Shown: in pieces, positions 10,915 through 23,590 of the stretch
How the letters are laid out: each line of letters begins with the position of its first letter
Position numbering within the stretch: position 1 is the stretch's first letter
Source: Amphritea balenae
GTDB taxonomy: Bacteria; Pseudomonadota; Gammaproteobacteria; Pseudomonadales; Balneatricaceae
Direction: 5' to 3'
DNA length: 64,000 nt
Assembly (NCBI RefSeq): GCF_003858655.1
Contig: NZ_RQXV01000009.1
Coordinates: 1-64,000 of the forward strand
Notes under the pieces: generated by a model
What the model was told of the DNA's origin: nothing
Seen by the model: the letters and a program-made list of their open reading frames with translations, nothing else
Databases searched by the model: none
Position numbers and translations under genes: made by a program

Positions 10915-10986
10915 ACATAGAAATTAGTGCAGAGTGTTGAGCAGGTAATAATAATTTATTGGTTATTATTATTTTATTAATGCTAC

Positions 10987-11217
10987 TTAATCGATCTCCT
11001 CGGTAGCGGGTTCCTGTACAGGCCTGATATTGACTGCATGTGTTCCTTTTGGTCCGGGTGTGGTCTCAAAAGTTACATCTTGTCCAGCTTTCAGGCTTTT
11101 GTAGCCTTCGGTCTGTATGACTGAAAAATGAGCAAATAAATCTTCATCAAAATCTGGCGAAATGATAAAACCGAAGCCTTTAGCGTTGTTGAACCACTTG
11201 ACTTTCCCTGTGTGCAT
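10987..11217 (-). CDS. cspD: Cold-shock domain protein, CspD-like
   Basis: A 76-residue single cold-shock domain protein that binds single-stranded DNA or RNA. RNP1 is seen as KGFGFI and RNP2 as LFAHFSV. In E. coli CspD is a stationary-phase inhibitor of replication and is encoded divergently from clpS, exactly the position found here, which favours CspD over the chaperone-type Csps. The divergent promoter region is the 239 bases up to clpS. A short acidic tail (PATEEID) extends beyond the core domain. Confidence 0.85.
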   Translation of the reverse strand: MHTGKVKWFNNAKGFGFIISPDFDEDLFAHFSVIQTEGYKSLKAGQDVTFETTPGPKGTHAVNIRPVQEPATEEID

Positions 11218-11286
11218 TGGTGTCCCCCAATATCCGAATTACGTAACCCTATTTACCCTTGGGTCTATTACCGCAACTACCTCTCT

Positions 11287-11295
11287 TGCTACAAT
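11287..11295 (+). promoter_or_regulatory. Possible extended -10 element upstream of clpS
   Basis: TGCTACAAT is a TGn-TACAAT extended -10. It lies about 160 bases before clpS in the divergent cspD–clpS region. A second TGT-TAAAAT match lies at 11424-11432. Neither has a clear -35, so the true start is uncertain. Confidence 0.3.
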
Positions 11296-11456
11296 ATTGC
11301 TACCGAAAGGTGGTTCCATGTTAAACGCAGGGACAACCGATACTGCACAAACTCTCACTCCTGCTGCAAGTAGTATATCATTCGGCTCAGGTGCCCAGAA
11401 ATTAAGGGGTGCCCATAATGGGGTGTTAAAATTTGTGCGTTTTATAGAGATGTGAT

Positions 11457-11813
11457 ATGCGACAAGTGTTTTTTGATATTAAAATGACTGATGATCAGGA
11501 TGACTTTTCCGAACATCATGATACCGGTGTGGTCACTGAAGAGGCCAGGCCCGAAGTAAAGCGACCATCGATGTATCGAGTGGTCTTGCTGAACGATGAC
11601 TATACTCCAATGGACTTTGTCGTGAATATCCTGATGGTATTTTTTGCTATGGATCAGGAAAAAGCTACACAAGTAATGTTAGCGGTCCATACTAAAGGGA
11701 AGGGAGTGTGCGGTGTATTTACCCATGATGTTGCTGAAACTAAAGCTGCTCAGGTGAATCAATATGCAAGAGACAACAGCCATCCGTTGTTGTGTGAAGT
11801 AGAGAAAGCGTAG
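11457..11813 (+). CDS. clpS: ATP-dependent Clp protease adaptor ClpS
   Basis: A 118-residue N-recognin adaptor that delivers proteins with N-terminal Leu, Phe, Trp or Tyr to ClpAP. The core [18 protein letters not shown] and the downstream [20 protein letters not shown] region carry the ligand-pocket residues. The first 38 residues form the usual acidic, flexible N-terminal extension. The ATG at 11457 has GAGATG just upstream; a later ATG at 11484 has no ribosome-binding site. clpA follows 13 bases later, so the pair is an operon. Confidence 0.95.
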   Translation: MRQVFFDIKMTDDQDDFSEHHDTGVVTEEARPEVKRPSMYRVVLLNDDYTPMDFVVNILMVFFAMDQEKATQVMLAVHTKGKGVCGVFTHDVAETKAAQVNQYARDNSHPLLCEVEKA

Positions 11814-11826
11814 CGGAGCATAATGT

Positions 11827-14085
11827 ATGTTAAATAAAGAGCTTGAAGATACGCTAAGTATTGCCTTTAAAAGCGCACGTTTAAAGCGGCATGAGTTCAT
11901 GACGGTAGAGCATCTTTTGCTCGCTTTGCTGGATAATGCTGAGGCGAGCGCTGTTTTACATGCCTGCGGTGTCGACCTTGAAAAAATGCGCGGACTGCTC
12001 AGTGCATTTATCGAAGATACAACCCCTTTATTGCCGGATGATATTCCTGACATTGAAACTCAGCCGACTCTGGGTTTTCAGCGAGTATTACAAAGAGCGG
12101 TATTTCACGTCCAGTCCTCAGGTAAGGCTGAAGTCAATGGGGCTAACGTGCTGGTTGCTATTTTCAGTGAGCAGGAAAGCCAGGCGGTATTCGTACTCAA
12201 TCAACAGGGTATTGAGCGTATAGATATCGTTAATTATATCTCTCATGGTATTTCAAAAATTGAAGAAAATGATGAGGGGCGGGCTGGCGAAGGTTTATTA
12301 GAAGGTGAAGCGGCTCCTGATAAAGAAAAGAGTCCGCTGGCTAATTATGCTGTCAATCTCAATGAGCAGGCGCTGTCTGGTCGCATTGATCCTTTGGTGG
12401 GTCGGGATGATGAGGTTGAGCGGGTAGTGCAAATCCTTTCCCGCAGAAGAAAGAATAATCCTTTGCTGGTGGGAGAGGCAGGGGTTGGTAAAACCGCTAT
12501 AGCTGAAGGTCTGGCCAAGCTGATCGTTGAAGGCACTGTGCCTGACGTTATTTCACACAGTGTTGTTTACTCACTTGATCTGGGTGCCCTGCTTGCCGGT
12601 ACTAAGTATCGCGGCGACTTTGAAAAACGCCTGAAGGGGTTGTTGAACGAAATTAAAGATCAGGCGCATGCGGTACTCTTTATTGATGAGATACATACAA
12701 TTATTGGCGCTGGCGCGGCTTCTGGTGGCTCTATGGATGCGTCGAATCTGCTGAAGCCATTGTTGAGCTCTGGTCAGTTGCGCTGCATTGGTTCAACTAC
12801 ATTCCAGGAATTTCGTGGGATATTTGAAAAAGACCGTGCTCTGGCGCGTCGTTTCCAGAAGGTGGATGTGCTGGAACCGTCAGTCAGTGATACTTACCGG
12901 ATACTGCAAGGCCTTAAAACCCGCTTTGAGGCGCATCATGATATTAAATACAGTGATGAGTCTCTCAGGGCTGCTTCAGAGCTTGCCGATCGGTACATCA
13001 ATGATAAGCATATGCCAGATAAGGCGATCGATGTTATTGATGAGGCTGGCGCTTATCAGCAGCTACAGCCTGAAGATAAGCGCAAGTCCTTGATTGAGGT
13101 ACCCGATGTTGAAACGGTGGTGGCAAAAATCGCCAGAATTCCACCTAAGAGTGTCTCTTCATCGGATAAGGAGCAGCTGAAAAAGCTTGATGCCAACCTT
13201 AAAATGGTTGTATTGGGTCAGGATGAGGCAATTAACACCTTGTCGGCGGCTATTAAGCTGTCTCGTGCGGGTCTTAATGAGCCGAACAAGCCGGTAGGTT
13301 CGTTTCTGTTTTCAGGTCCAACCGGTGTTGGTAAAACTGAGGTGACCACTCAGTTGGCGCGCATCATGGGTATTGAGTTGGTTCGTTTTGATATGTCTGA
13401 GTATATGGAGCGCCATACAGTATCAAGACTGATCGGTGCGCCTCCGGGCTATGTTGGATACGATCAGGGCGGCTTGCTGACTGAGGCGGTGACTAAGGCG
13501 CCCCATTGTGTGCTGTTGCTTGATGAGATTGAGAAAGCTCATCCAGAAGTATTTAATCTGCTGCTGCAGGTAATGGATAACGGCACGCTGACCGATAACA
13601 ATGGCCGCAAAGCTGATTTCCGCAACGTGATACTGGTAATGACAACCAATGCGGGTATTGAGCAGATGTCCAGAAACTCAATTGGCTTTACTCAGCAGGA
13701 TCATGCCACTGATGGTATGGAGGCGATTAAGAAGCTGTTTACACCTGAGTTCCGTAACCGGCTGGATGGTATTATCCAGTTCAGCTCTCTGTCACCTAAG
13801 GTGATTACCGGTGTGGTTGATAAGTTCCTGACTGAGTTGCAGGCTCAGCTTGATGATAAGCATGTTGTGCTGCATGTTGATGATGAAGCGCGGCAGTGGC
13901 TTGCTGAAAAAGGTTATGATGCAACCATGGGCGCGAGACCAATGAAGCGTCTGATTCAGGAGAAGTTGAAAAAACCACTGGCGGAAATGATTCTGTTTGG
14001 TGAGCTTGCTGAAGAGGGTGGTGACGTTGATATCACGGTTAATAGTGATAATGAAATAGAGATCGAAATAGCGGTGACGGCCTGA
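11827..14085 (+). CDS. clpA: ClpA, ATP-dependent Clp protease unfoldase subunit
   Basis: A 752-residue AAA+ unfoldase that feeds substrates into ClpP. It shows the N-domain (residues 1-145, two repeats), a first AAA module with Walker A GEAGVGKTA and Walker B VLFIDEIHT, and a second AAA module with Walker A GPTGVGKTE and Walker B VLLLDEIEKAHPE. There is no middle coiled-coil domain, which separates it from ClpB. Length fits E. coli ClpA (758). It is co-transcribed with the adaptor clpS and ends at a terminator shared with the convergent infA. Confidence 0.97.
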   Translation: MLNKELEDTLSIAFKSARLKRHEFMTVEHLLLALLDNAEASAVLHACGVDLEKMRGLLSAFIEDTTPLLPDDIPDIETQPTLGFQRVLQRAVFHVQSSGKAEVNGANVLVAIFSEQESQAVFVLNQQGIERIDIVNYISHGISKIEENDEGRAGEGLLEGEAAPDKEKSPLANYAVNLNEQALSGRIDPLVGRDDEVERVVQILSRRRKNNPLLVGEAGVGKTAIAEGLAKLIVEGTVPDVISHSVVYSLDLGALLAGTKYRGDFEKRLKGLLNEIKDQAHAVLFIDEIHTIIGAGAASGGSMDASNLLKPLLSSGQLRCIGSTTFQEFRGIFEKDRALARRFQKVDVLEPSVSDTYRILQGLKTRFEAHHDIKYSDESLRAASELADRYINDKHMPDKAIDVIDEAGAYQQLQPEDKRKSLIEVPDVETVVAKIARIPPKSVSSSDKEQLKKLDANLKMVVLGQDEAINTLSAAIKLSRAGLNEPNKPVGSFLFSGPTGVGKTEVTTQLARIMGIELVRFDMSEYMERHTVSRLIGAPPGYVGYDQGGLLTEAVTKAPHCVLLLDEIEKAHPEVFNLLLQVMDNGTLTDNNGRKADFRNVILVMTTNAGIEQMSRNSIGFTQQDHATDGMEAIKKLFTPEFRNRLDGIIQFSSLSPKVITGVVDKFLTELQAQLDDKHVVLHVDDEARQWLAEKGYDATMGARPMKRLIQEKLKKPLAEMILFGELAEEGGDVDITVNSDNEIEIEIAVTA

Positions 14086-14153
14086 GGGCCGTCACTCTGC
14101 ATATCTGATTTATAGGTTACGCTTTGAAAGCTTCTCTATAGATATTCAGACAT

Positions 14154-14181
14154 AAAAAAACGGCCTTCAGGCCGTTTTTTT
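14154..14181. terminator. Bidirectional terminator between clpA and infA
   Basis: ACGGCC (14160-14165) pairs with GGCCGT (14170-14175) with A7 before and T7 after. It serves the convergent clpA and infA; the infA stop codon begins two bases later. Confidence 0.9.
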
Positions 14182-14182
14182 A

Positions 14183-14401
14183 TTAGCGTGCGCGGTAGGT
14201 GATGCGCCCTTTAGTCAAATCGTAAGGTGTCAGCTCTACTTTTACCTTATCGCCCGTCAGGATGCGGATGTAGTTTTTACGCATTTTCCCTGAGATGTGG
14301 GCTGTTACAACGTGACCATTCTCTAGCTCTACACGAAACATAGTGTTAGGCAGAGTGTCAGTCACAACACCTTCCATTTCAAAGCTATCTTCTTTAGCCA
14401 T
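14183..14401 (-). CDS. infA: Translation initiation factor IF-1
   Basis: A 72-residue S1/OB-fold protein that binds the 30S A site and assists IF-2 and IF-3 in initiation. The sequence [13 protein letters not shown] through [14 protein letters not shown] is close to the E. coli protein and the length is identical. It is transcribed convergently to clpA. bpt and aat lie upstream on the same strand after a 110-base gap, so infA may have its own promoter as well. Confidence 0.97.
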   Translation of the reverse strand: MAKEDSFEMEGVVTDTLPNTMFRVELENGHVVTAHISGKMRKNYIRILTGDKVKVELTPYDLTKGRITYRAR

Positions 14402-14512
14402 TAATTAAGTACCTACCTAATTGGATTAAAATCTACTGATTTTCAAGCGCCGTATTCTGCCCTATTTATCCAAGCATATCAAAGAGATTTAGTGCTTTTA
14501 CGTAAAAGAGTT

Positions 14513-15223
14513 TTAATCGACAACAATCCACTGGCCATGAAGTAGCATTTCGAGAGGATTGTAGGCGACCTTATATGCCATTTTCTGGCATTCCCTAATC
14601 CAGTAACCCAAATAAAGATATTCAAGATCCTGCCGTCTGGTTTCTTGTAGCTGCCACAAAATAGCGTAACTACCTAAGCTTCGGCGTTGCTCGTCGGGAT
14701 CAAAAAAAGTATAGATTGCTGAAAGTCCCTGGGTCAAAAAGTCAGTGACGGCTAATGCCACCAGGTGGCCACTATTATCGCGAAATTCATAAAAGCAGCC
14801 TTTTTGGGCGCCATCAATCAGAAATGCACTGAACTGATCAGGTGTGGGGGGGTACATATCACCGTCGCTATGACGAGTATTTATATACTTTGCATAGAGT
14901 TCATAATATTCGTCGGTATATTGTGCCGGAACAGCGATCACCTTCAGGTCGGCGTTCTTGTTGATAATGCGTTTCTGACTTTTGCTTGGCACAAAATCAG
15001 TTGCATTGACCCGAACAGAGATGCAAGCCTGACAATTGCTGCAGTATGGGCGGTAAATGTGCTTGCCGCTGCGGCGAAAACCCAGATCGGAAAGTTGGCT
15101 ATAGGCGTCTGTACTGATGATCTCCTGCGGATCAACAAACAGTGTTTTGGCTTCTAGGCCTTCAAGGTAACTACATTCATGCTCAGGGGTAGCATAAAAA
15201 TGCAGGGTCTTAAGGTTGGTCAC
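14513..15223 (-). CDS. bpt: Aspartate/glutamate leucyltransferase (Bpt)
   Basis: A 236-residue leucyl-tRNA–protein transferase that adds leucine to N-terminal Asp or Glu, marking the protein for ClpS–ClpAP. The N-terminal cysteine cluster (YCSNCQACISVRV, with CSYLEG before it) and the C-terminal YLGYWIRECQKMAYK are characteristic of the ATE1/Bpt family. It lies five bases downstream of aat, so the two transferases form one transcription unit, next to the clpSA pair that consumes their products. Confidence 0.92.
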   Translation of the reverse strand: MTNLKTLHFYATPEHECSYLEGLEAKTLFVDPQEIISTDAYSQLSDLGFRRSGKHIYRPYCSNCQACISVRVNATDFVPSKSQKRIINKNADLKVIAVPAQYTDEYYELYAKYINTRHSDGDMYPPTPDQFSAFLIDGAQKGCFYEFRDNSGHLVALAVTDFLTQGLSAIYTFFDPDEQRRSLGSYAILWQLQETRRQDLEYLYLGYWIRECQKMAYKVAYNPLEMLLHGQWIVVD

Positions 15224-15228
15224 TCAGT

Positions 15229-15933
15229 TTACACCACGTCGTCTATATCAATATCAAAATGCCAGCTATGGTCAGGCTGTTCTGCCAGATACTCATTAAG
15301 ATATTGCTGAAAACGCTGTCTGGGAATGTTTTCAGCCCCCAAACTGGTGAGGTGCTCATTTTCTATCTGACAGTCAATTAAAGCATAGCCCCATTTTGCT
15401 AATTGGCGGGAAAAGCAGGTAAATGCAATTTTTGATGCATTTGTTCTTCTGCTGAACATGGATTCACCAAAGAACAGGCGCCCCATGGCAATGCCATACA
15501 AGCCGCCACATAGCTCACCGTCTTGCCATAGTTCAACAGAGTGGGCGAAGCCCTGGGTATGTAAATCTTTATAAGCCTGTTGCATCTCGGGCGATATCCA
15601 GGTGTCTTCGCTGTATGCTCGAGGAGCTGCGCAGGCCTGAATTACCTCGTCAAAAGCTCGATCAAAGGTAATATCGAACGTAGTTTTGCGGATCGCTTTG
15701 CGTAAGCTGCGAGAGATATGAATCTTTTCCGGTTTCAAGGTGCAGCGGGGGTCTGGTGACCACCAGAGAATTGGCTCGCCGGGATTGAACCAGGGAAAGA
15801 TTCCCCGGGAATAGGCCGTGATCAGGCGTGCAGGACTAAGATCCCCGCCAGCAGCTAACAACCCATTCGGGTCATCAACTGCTTCGCTGATAGGGGGGAA
15901 CTCTGTGCTATGCGGGTCCAGCCAGGGAATCAT
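15229..15933 (-). CDS. aat: Leucyl/phenylalanyl-tRNA–protein transferase
   Basis: A 234-residue GNAT-like transferase that adds Leu or Phe to N-terminal Lys or Arg, creating N-degrons for ClpS. Characteristic segments are the N-terminal FPPISEA, GIFPWFNPGEPILWWSPDPR (about residues 44-63) and GGLYGIAMGRLFFGESMFS (about 143-161). Length equals E. coli Aat (234). It precedes bpt by five bases and follows trxB by 11 bases on the same strand, so trxB–aat–bpt is probably one operon; E. coli also has aat near trxB. Confidence 0.95.
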   Translation of the reverse strand: MIPWLDPHSTEFPPISEAVDDPNGLLAAGGDLSPARLITAYSRGIFPWFNPGEPILWWSPDPRCTLKPEKIHISRSLRKAIRKTTFDITFDRAFDEVIQACAAPRAYSEDTWISPEMQQAYKDLHTQGFAHSVELWQDGELCGGLYGIAMGRLFFGESMFSRRTNASKIAFTCFSRQLAKWGYALIDCQIENEHLTSLGAENIPRQRFQQYLNEYLAEQPDHSWHFDIDIDDVV

Positions 15934-15944
15934 AAACCGCGGGA

Positions 15945-16994
<1,050 letters not shown>

Positions 16995-17134
16995 TCAAGG
17001 TCCCACTCACTCCTCGATGACAGAATTCTGTTCAGTTTATGCTCAGTCTGGTCGGTTAATCTCATTAAAGCGTTTAAAAGTCAGTATTACCTGTGGGGAG
17101 AGGCGCTTAAATATGTTATTTTTTAAGGAATTTT

Positions 17135-19861
17135 GTGGATAGTATTAAGGGTGTTTTTTTGTCTCAGAACAGCGAAACCAGGGCGGTTACTTTTTCTGAA
17201 CTGTTGAGCCGGGTCGTAAAAGAAGGTGGTGTTATTTTGCTGCTGGGCTTCGCGATCTTTTTACAGTTGGCACTGATCGGTTATGACGGCCGGGATCCAG
17301 GTTGGTCTCATCTTGGTTATCAGCCGGAAGCCAATAACTTTACCGGCCTACTGGGTGCCTGGCTTGCAGATCTGGCACTTTCCGTACTCGGTATTGCTGC
17401 CTGGATCGTGCCGCTTATGTTGGTATATCCTTCATTGCGTTTTATGTTTCGCTCTCAGCTATCGTTGCTTGATGGTCTGCCTTTTCTAATGTTGCGTCTG
17501 ACCGGCGCGGTATTATTGTTAATGAGTCTGGCTACACTTGCAGCTACCCATCTATCAAATCTTAACTATCAGTTACCTTTCAGTATGGGAGGACTACTGG
17601 GGCAGGCGGTATCAGATCTGTCTGTTTCTCTGTTTAGCTTAGTCGGAAGCTCTGTTGTGCTTTGGACGGTATTGTTGTTCGGCTTAACACTGTTCCTTGA
17701 GCTTTCATGGAAAGAACTGTTAGAGCGGCTGGGAGAAGGGGTGTTTGATGTAGTGTCACGCCTTAAGCCACAGGCTCGGGAAGCTGCTGAAGACGAGATG
17801 GAGGCCGGCAATCCCTATGCAGAAGAGGATGAAGCTAAGCGCCACATGTTGCGTGCGGCTGCGCGTCACGGGCCTGCTGAAGTGCCTTCCGTCAGTCTTA
17901 CCGAGGAAATGTCTGCAAATGGTACTCAGCATATACCTAGAAATAAACGCAAAGAGCCATCGTTTGGTCCGGCATTGTATCAGGACGAACCTGCTACAGA
18001 GGGCTCTTTAGCGAATTCAGGTCAGGCAAAGGCTGCTGATACTGATTCGTTAGCGGTTCGGACTTTGTCCATAAGGGAGGGCGCGTCTGTTGCTGCGCAG
18101 CAATCGGTTGGTGCTATTGCAGAGGCTGTCGCTTCAAAGCTTGTCGCTCCGAAGTTAACAAGCCAACAGTCGACCACTTCTGAATCAGCATACAATGAAC
18201 CTGATTTTGGTGATGAATTTGATCCTTTAGCAGATGCGAGTCTGGAGGCTGTCGATCGTAAAGGGGTCAAGGTTGTCCCACTGTCTGAAGCGCATACGCC
18301 AATGAAAGACAGTGAGCTGGGCCTCGATCATGTCGCCTCGGCTACCCGTAAACGCCAGCCTCGACGTAAGATCCCTTCCCTTGACCTGCTGGACGCTCCT
18401 GAGTTGAAGCAAGGGCATTGTTATACCGAAGAACAGCTAGAACAAATGTCCCGTTTGTTGGAAAGCAAACTCAAGGATTTTGGCATTGTTGCTGAAGTTG
18501 TTGAGGTAAACCCCGGCCCGGTAATTACCCGGTTTGAGATGCAGCCTGCACCAGGTGTTAAGGCCAGTCGTATTACTAACCTGGCCAGGGATCTGGCACG
18601 CTCTATGGCTGTTATGAGTGTGCGGGTTGTTGAAGTGATCGCCGGAAAATCTGTTATCGGGATAGAGATCCCTAATGAAGAACGACAGATGGTGCGTCTT
18701 AGTGAGGTACTGAATTCTAAACCTTATAAAGAAGCATCATCCAAGCTCACATTAGGTCTGGGTAATGATATCGCGGGCAACCCTGTGGTTGCTAATTTAG
18801 CAAAAATGCCGCATCTGCTGGTTGCGGGTACGACCGGTTCTGGTAAGTCGGTTGGTGTTAACGCAATGCTACTTAGCTTGCTATTCAAAGCGACACCCGA
18901 CGAAGTGCGTCTGATGTTGGTTGACCCCAAAATGTTGGAGTTGGCGATCTATGAAGGTGTTCCCCACCTGTTAGCGCCGGTTATTACCGACATGAAAGAG
19001 GCGGCGGGCGGATTGCGCTGGTGTGTTGCAGAGATGGAACGCCGTTACAAGCTGATGTCAAAAATGGGCGTACGAAATATCGCCGGCTTCAACGATAAAG
19101 TGGTTGAAGCGCGCGATAAGGGTGAGCCTTTGCTTGATCCTTTGTGGAACCCTGAAGAACAGGGTTTACCTGCCGATTCACCCGCGCCTTATCTAGAGAC
19201 CCTGCCATATATTGTCGTCTGTATTGATGAGTTTGCCGATATGATGATGGTCGTTGGTAAAAAGGTTGAAGAGCTGATCGCTCGTATTGCTCAAAAAGCC
19301 AGGGCGGCAGGTATTCACTTGATTCTGGCAACCCAGCGTCCTTCGGTTGATGTTATCACCGGCTTGATAAAGGCAAATATACCTACCCGTATCGGCTTTC
19401 AGGTGTCCTCTAAAATTGATTCCCGTACCATTCTTGATCAGAGTGGCGCAGAGCACTTGCTGGGCAATGGCGATATGCTCTACCTGCCTGCCGGTAGCAG
19501 TCACCCTAACCGGGTCCATGGTGCTTTTGTGAGCGATGATGAAGTTCATCGTACAGTCGAAGCTTGGAAAAAGTTGGGTAAACCGGACTACCTCATTCAT
19601 GACCTGTCTGAGATTACAGAGGGTGGCAGTGGTAGTGCAGGTATGAATTCCGATGATGAACAGGATGCGCTTTATGATGAGGCGGTGGCGTTTGTTACCG
19701 AAACCCGCAAAGCATCAATTTCTTCAGTTCAGCGTAAATTAAAAATTGGTTATAACCGTGCAGCGCGGATGATCGAAGCGATGGAGGCTGCCGGCGTTAT
19801 TACACCTGCAGGCCATAACGGCGCCCGTGAAGTGTTGGCGCCACCGCCACCTAAGGATTGA
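17135..19861 (+). CDS. ftsK: DNA translocase FtsK
   Basis: A 908-residue septal DNA pump that coordinates chromosome dimer resolution with division. The N-terminus has four or five membrane segments (about residues 30-190), followed by an acidic, low-complexity linker (about 210-430) shorter than that of E. coli FtsK (1329 in total). The RecA-like motor has Walker [15 protein letters not shown] near residue 565 and [10 protein letters not shown] as Walker B. The C-terminal gamma winged helix ([20 protein letters not shown]) reads KOPS. The start is a GTG with AAGGAA five bases before it; no better ATG is available. Confidence 0.96.
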   Translation: MDSIKGVFLSQNSETRAVTFSELLSRVVKEGGVILLLGFAIFLQLALIGYDGRDPGWSHLGYQPEANNFTGLLGAWLADLALSVLGIAAWIVPLMLVYPSLRFMFRSQLSLLDGLPFLMLRLTGAVLLLMSLATLAATHLSNLNYQLPFSMGGLLGQAVSDLSVSLFSLVGSSVVLWTVLLFGLTLFLELSWKELLERLGEGVFDVVSRLKPQAREAAEDEMEAGNPYAEEDEAKRHMLRAAARHGPAEVPSVSLTEEMSANGTQHIPRNKRKEPSFGPALYQDEPATEGSLANSGQAKAADTDSLAVRTLSIREGASVAAQQSVGAIAEAVASKLVAPKLTSQQSTTSESAYNEPDFGDEFDPLADASLEAVDRKGVKVVPLSEAHTPMKDSELGLDHVASATRKRQPRRKIPSLDLLDAPELKQGHCYTEEQLEQMSRLLESKLKDFGIVAEVVEVNPGPVITRFEMQPAPGVKASRITNLARDLARSMAVMSVRVVEVIAGKSVIGIEIPNEERQMVRLSEVLNSKPYKEASSKLTLGLGNDIAGNPVVANLAKMPHLLVAGTTGSGKSVGVNAMLLSLLFKATPDEVRLMLVDPKMLELAIYEGVPHLLAPVITDMKEAAGGLRWCVAEMERRYKLMSKMGVRNIAGFNDKVVEARDKGEPLLDPLWNPEEQGLPADSPAPYLETLPYIVVCIDEFADMMMVVGKKVEELIARIAQKARAAGIHLILATQRPSVDVITGLIKANIPTRIGFQVSSKIDSRTILDQSGAEHLLGNGDMLYLPAGSSHPNRVHGAFVSDDEVHRTVEAWKKLGKPDYLIHDLSEITEGGSGSAGMNSDDEQDALYDEAVAFVTETRKASISSVQRKLKIGYNRAARMIEAMEAAGVITPAGHNGAREVLAPPPPKD

Positions 19862-19863
19862 AA

Positions 19864-20520
19864 ATGAATCTGAAAACATTGATTTGTACTGCAGTGCTCG
19901 GCTGCAGCTTAAGTTTCTCATCTGTAGCGGACATTAATAATTCCGCCAGTGCAGAGTTAAGTGCTTTGCTGGACAAGTTCAGCACTTTTAGCGCTGATTT
20001 CGATCAGATTTCTGCCAGTGATGACTCCCGACGTATGGAGCAGGCCCGCGGTTCTTTGTTGTTAGCAAAGCCAAATAAATTTAACTGGCAGGCTTTGGAG
20101 CCTTTTCCGCAGCAGTTAGTTAGCGATGGCGAAACCCTGTGGATTTATGATCCCGATCTTGAGCAGGCAACGCGACGTCAGGTTGAAGAGTCGGGGTCAG
20201 GAGTGCCTGCATTGATTCTGAATGGTCAGATTGATCAGTTGCAGCAGAAATATAAGATACGTTTGCTGCAGGAAAAAGATGGAAATAGCTTATTTGAATT
20301 ACTACCACTGGATGATTCCGAGGTATTTACCCGTATTCGCCTGTTGTTTACTGATGCAGTCATTGCCGAGCTTCAGATGGAAGACTCTTTAGGGCAAAGA
20401 ACGTCAATACTTTTCGAAAATCAAAAGCTTAATCCATTAATTGAACCCGGTATGTTTGCTTTTTCTCCACCTGAAGGGACGGATGTTATTATTGAAGATG
20501 GTGGGGAGCTGGCCAACTGA
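19864..20520 (+). CDS. lolA: Outer-membrane lipoprotein carrier protein LolA
   Basis: A 218-residue periplasmic carrier that accepts lipoproteins from LolCDE and passes them to LolB. The signal peptide is [24 protein letters not shown], about 23 residues in length and cut after an AxA-like site. The mature part shows the LolA pattern [16 protein letters not shown] and [17 protein letters not shown]. The ATG at 19864 has TAAGGA seven bases upstream, overlapping the end of ftsK; an in-frame TTG at 19858 is less likely. It overlaps rarA by one base. Its product is relevant to the TbpB-like lipoprotein at 25 kb, which would need Lol transport before surface display. Confidence 0.93.
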   Translation: MNLKTLICTAVLGCSLSFSSVADINNSASAELSALLDKFSTFSADFDQISASDDSRRMEQARGSLLLAKPNKFNWQALEPFPQQLVSDGETLWIYDPDLEQATRRQVEESGSGVPALILNGQIDQLQQKYKIRLLQEKDGNSLFELLPLDDSEVFTRIRLLFTDAVIAELQMEDSLGQRTSILFENQKLNPLIEPGMFAFSPPEGTDVIIEDGGELAN

Positions 20521-21866
20521 TGGCTGATCTGTTTGATGACCTGAACTCAGCAGGCTTTGAGCCTTTAGCTGCCCGCATGCGACCAGGCTCGCTGGATGAA
20601 TATGCAGGTCAGCAACATCTGCTGGGGCCGGATAAACCTCTGCGAAAAGCGCTTGAGCAGGGTATTGTTCACTCGATGATCCTGTGGGGGCCTCCGGGAG
20701 TTGGTAAAACAACCTTAGCACGACTACTTGCGCATCACGTGGATGCGCATTTTATTATTCTTTCTGCTGTCTTATCTGGTGTTAAAGATATAAGGGCGGC
20801 AGTTGATCAGGCGCAACAGGTGAAAGCCCAGTCGGGCCGCAAAACAATTCTCTTTGTTGATGAGGTTCATCGGTTTAATAAATCCCAACAAGATGCTTTT
20901 CTTCCCTATATAGAAGATGGCACTTTCATTTTTGTTGGCGCCACCACCGAAAATCCTTCATTCGAACTGAATAACGCGCTGCTATCACGAGCACGTGTTT
21001 ACCTGCTACGTAGTCTGGAACAGGCTGATATCGAGCAGCTATTACAACGCGCCTTAACGGATACTGAAAAAGGTATACCTCAGCAACCTCTTGAGTTTAC
21101 AGAGGGGGCTTTGGATAAACTGGCAGCCGCCGCTGATGGTGATGGCCGCAGAGGATTGAACCTGTTGGAAATTGCCGCTGATCTGGCCGACCATAACGGT
21201 GATAGTTATCAAATAGATCAGCAAGTTATAGAGGAAGTACTTAAATCAAGTGCACGGCGATACGATAAGCAGGGGGATCTGTTTTACGATATGATCTCTG
21301 CATTCCACAAGTCGGTGCGGGGCTCATCCCCTGATGGTGCATTGTACTGGTATTGTCGGATGCTGGATGGCGGTTGTGATCCGTTGTATGTTGCCCGTCG
21401 ACTGGTCGCTATCGCGTCTGAAGATATTGGTAACGCTGATCCACGGGCAATGCAGGTAGCTTTATCTGCCTGGGATGCTTTTGAGCGGGTAGGGCCATCT
21501 GAGGGTGAGCGTGCTATTGCACAGGCTGCAATGTATTGTGCCAGTGCGCCGAAAAGTAATGCGGTTTATACCGCGTTTAATCGAGCGATGTCTGATGTGC
21601 GAAATGATCCGGGATATGATGTCCCTGAGCATCTGCGCAATGCACCTACCAGCCTGATGAAAGATCTGGGCTATGGTGCCGATTACCGCTACGCCCATGA
21701 TGAACCAAATGCTTACGCAGCTGGGGAGTGCTATCTGCCTGAAGCAATTGCTGATCGTAAATATTATCAGCCTGAACCCCGTGGTTTAGAAATAAAGATT
21801 AAAGATAAGCTGGAGCATCTGCGAGCGCAGGACCTGGCCAGTCAACAGCAACGCTATAAGGAATAG
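20520..21866 (+). CDS. rarA: Replication-associated recombination protein RarA (MgsA)
   Basis: A 448-residue AAA+ protein related to clamp-loader subunits, acting at stalled forks and gaps. Walker A is [15 protein letters not shown], Walker B is [16 protein letters not shown], sensor 1 is [14 protein letters not shown], and the C-terminal tetramerisation domain contains [18 protein letters not shown]. Length equals E. coli RarA (447). It starts at the A of the lolA stop codon and ends three bases before crcB, so ftsK–lolA–rarA–crcB–serS is one dense cluster, conserved in many gammaproteobacteria. Confidence 0.96.
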   Translation: MADLFDDLNSAGFEPLAARMRPGSLDEYAGQQHLLGPDKPLRKALEQGIVHSMILWGPPGVGKTTLARLLAHHVDAHFIILSAVLSGVKDIRAAVDQAQQVKAQSGRKTILFVDEVHRFNKSQQDAFLPYIEDGTFIFVGATTENPSFELNNALLSRARVYLLRSLEQADIEQLLQRALTDTEKGIPQQPLEFTEGALDKLAAAADGDGRRGLNLLEIAADLADHNGDSYQIDQQVIEEVLKSSARRYDKQGDLFYDMISAFHKSVRGSSPDGALYWYCRMLDGGCDPLYVARRLVAIASEDIGNADPRAMQVALSAWDAFERVGPSEGERAIAQAAMYCASAPKSNAVYTAFNRAMSDVRNDPGYDVPEHLRNAPTSLMKDLGYGADYRYAHDEPNAYAAGECYLPEAIADRKYYQPEPRGLEIKIKDKLEHLRAQDLASQQQRYKE

Positions 21867-21869
21867 CAT

Positions 21870-23536
<1,667 letters not shown>

Positions 23537-23555
23537 CCTGTACTCTTAAAATTTT

Positions 23556-23589
23556 AAAAGCGCCTTTTTCTTTAATGAATGGGCGTTTT
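23556..23589 (+). terminator. Probable terminator after serS
   Basis: An imperfect stem joins AAAAGCGCC to GGGCGTTTTTTT with a long loop. It lies between the convergent serS and the Slam-like gene. Stem quality is modest. Confidence 0.55.
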
Positions 23590-23590
23590 T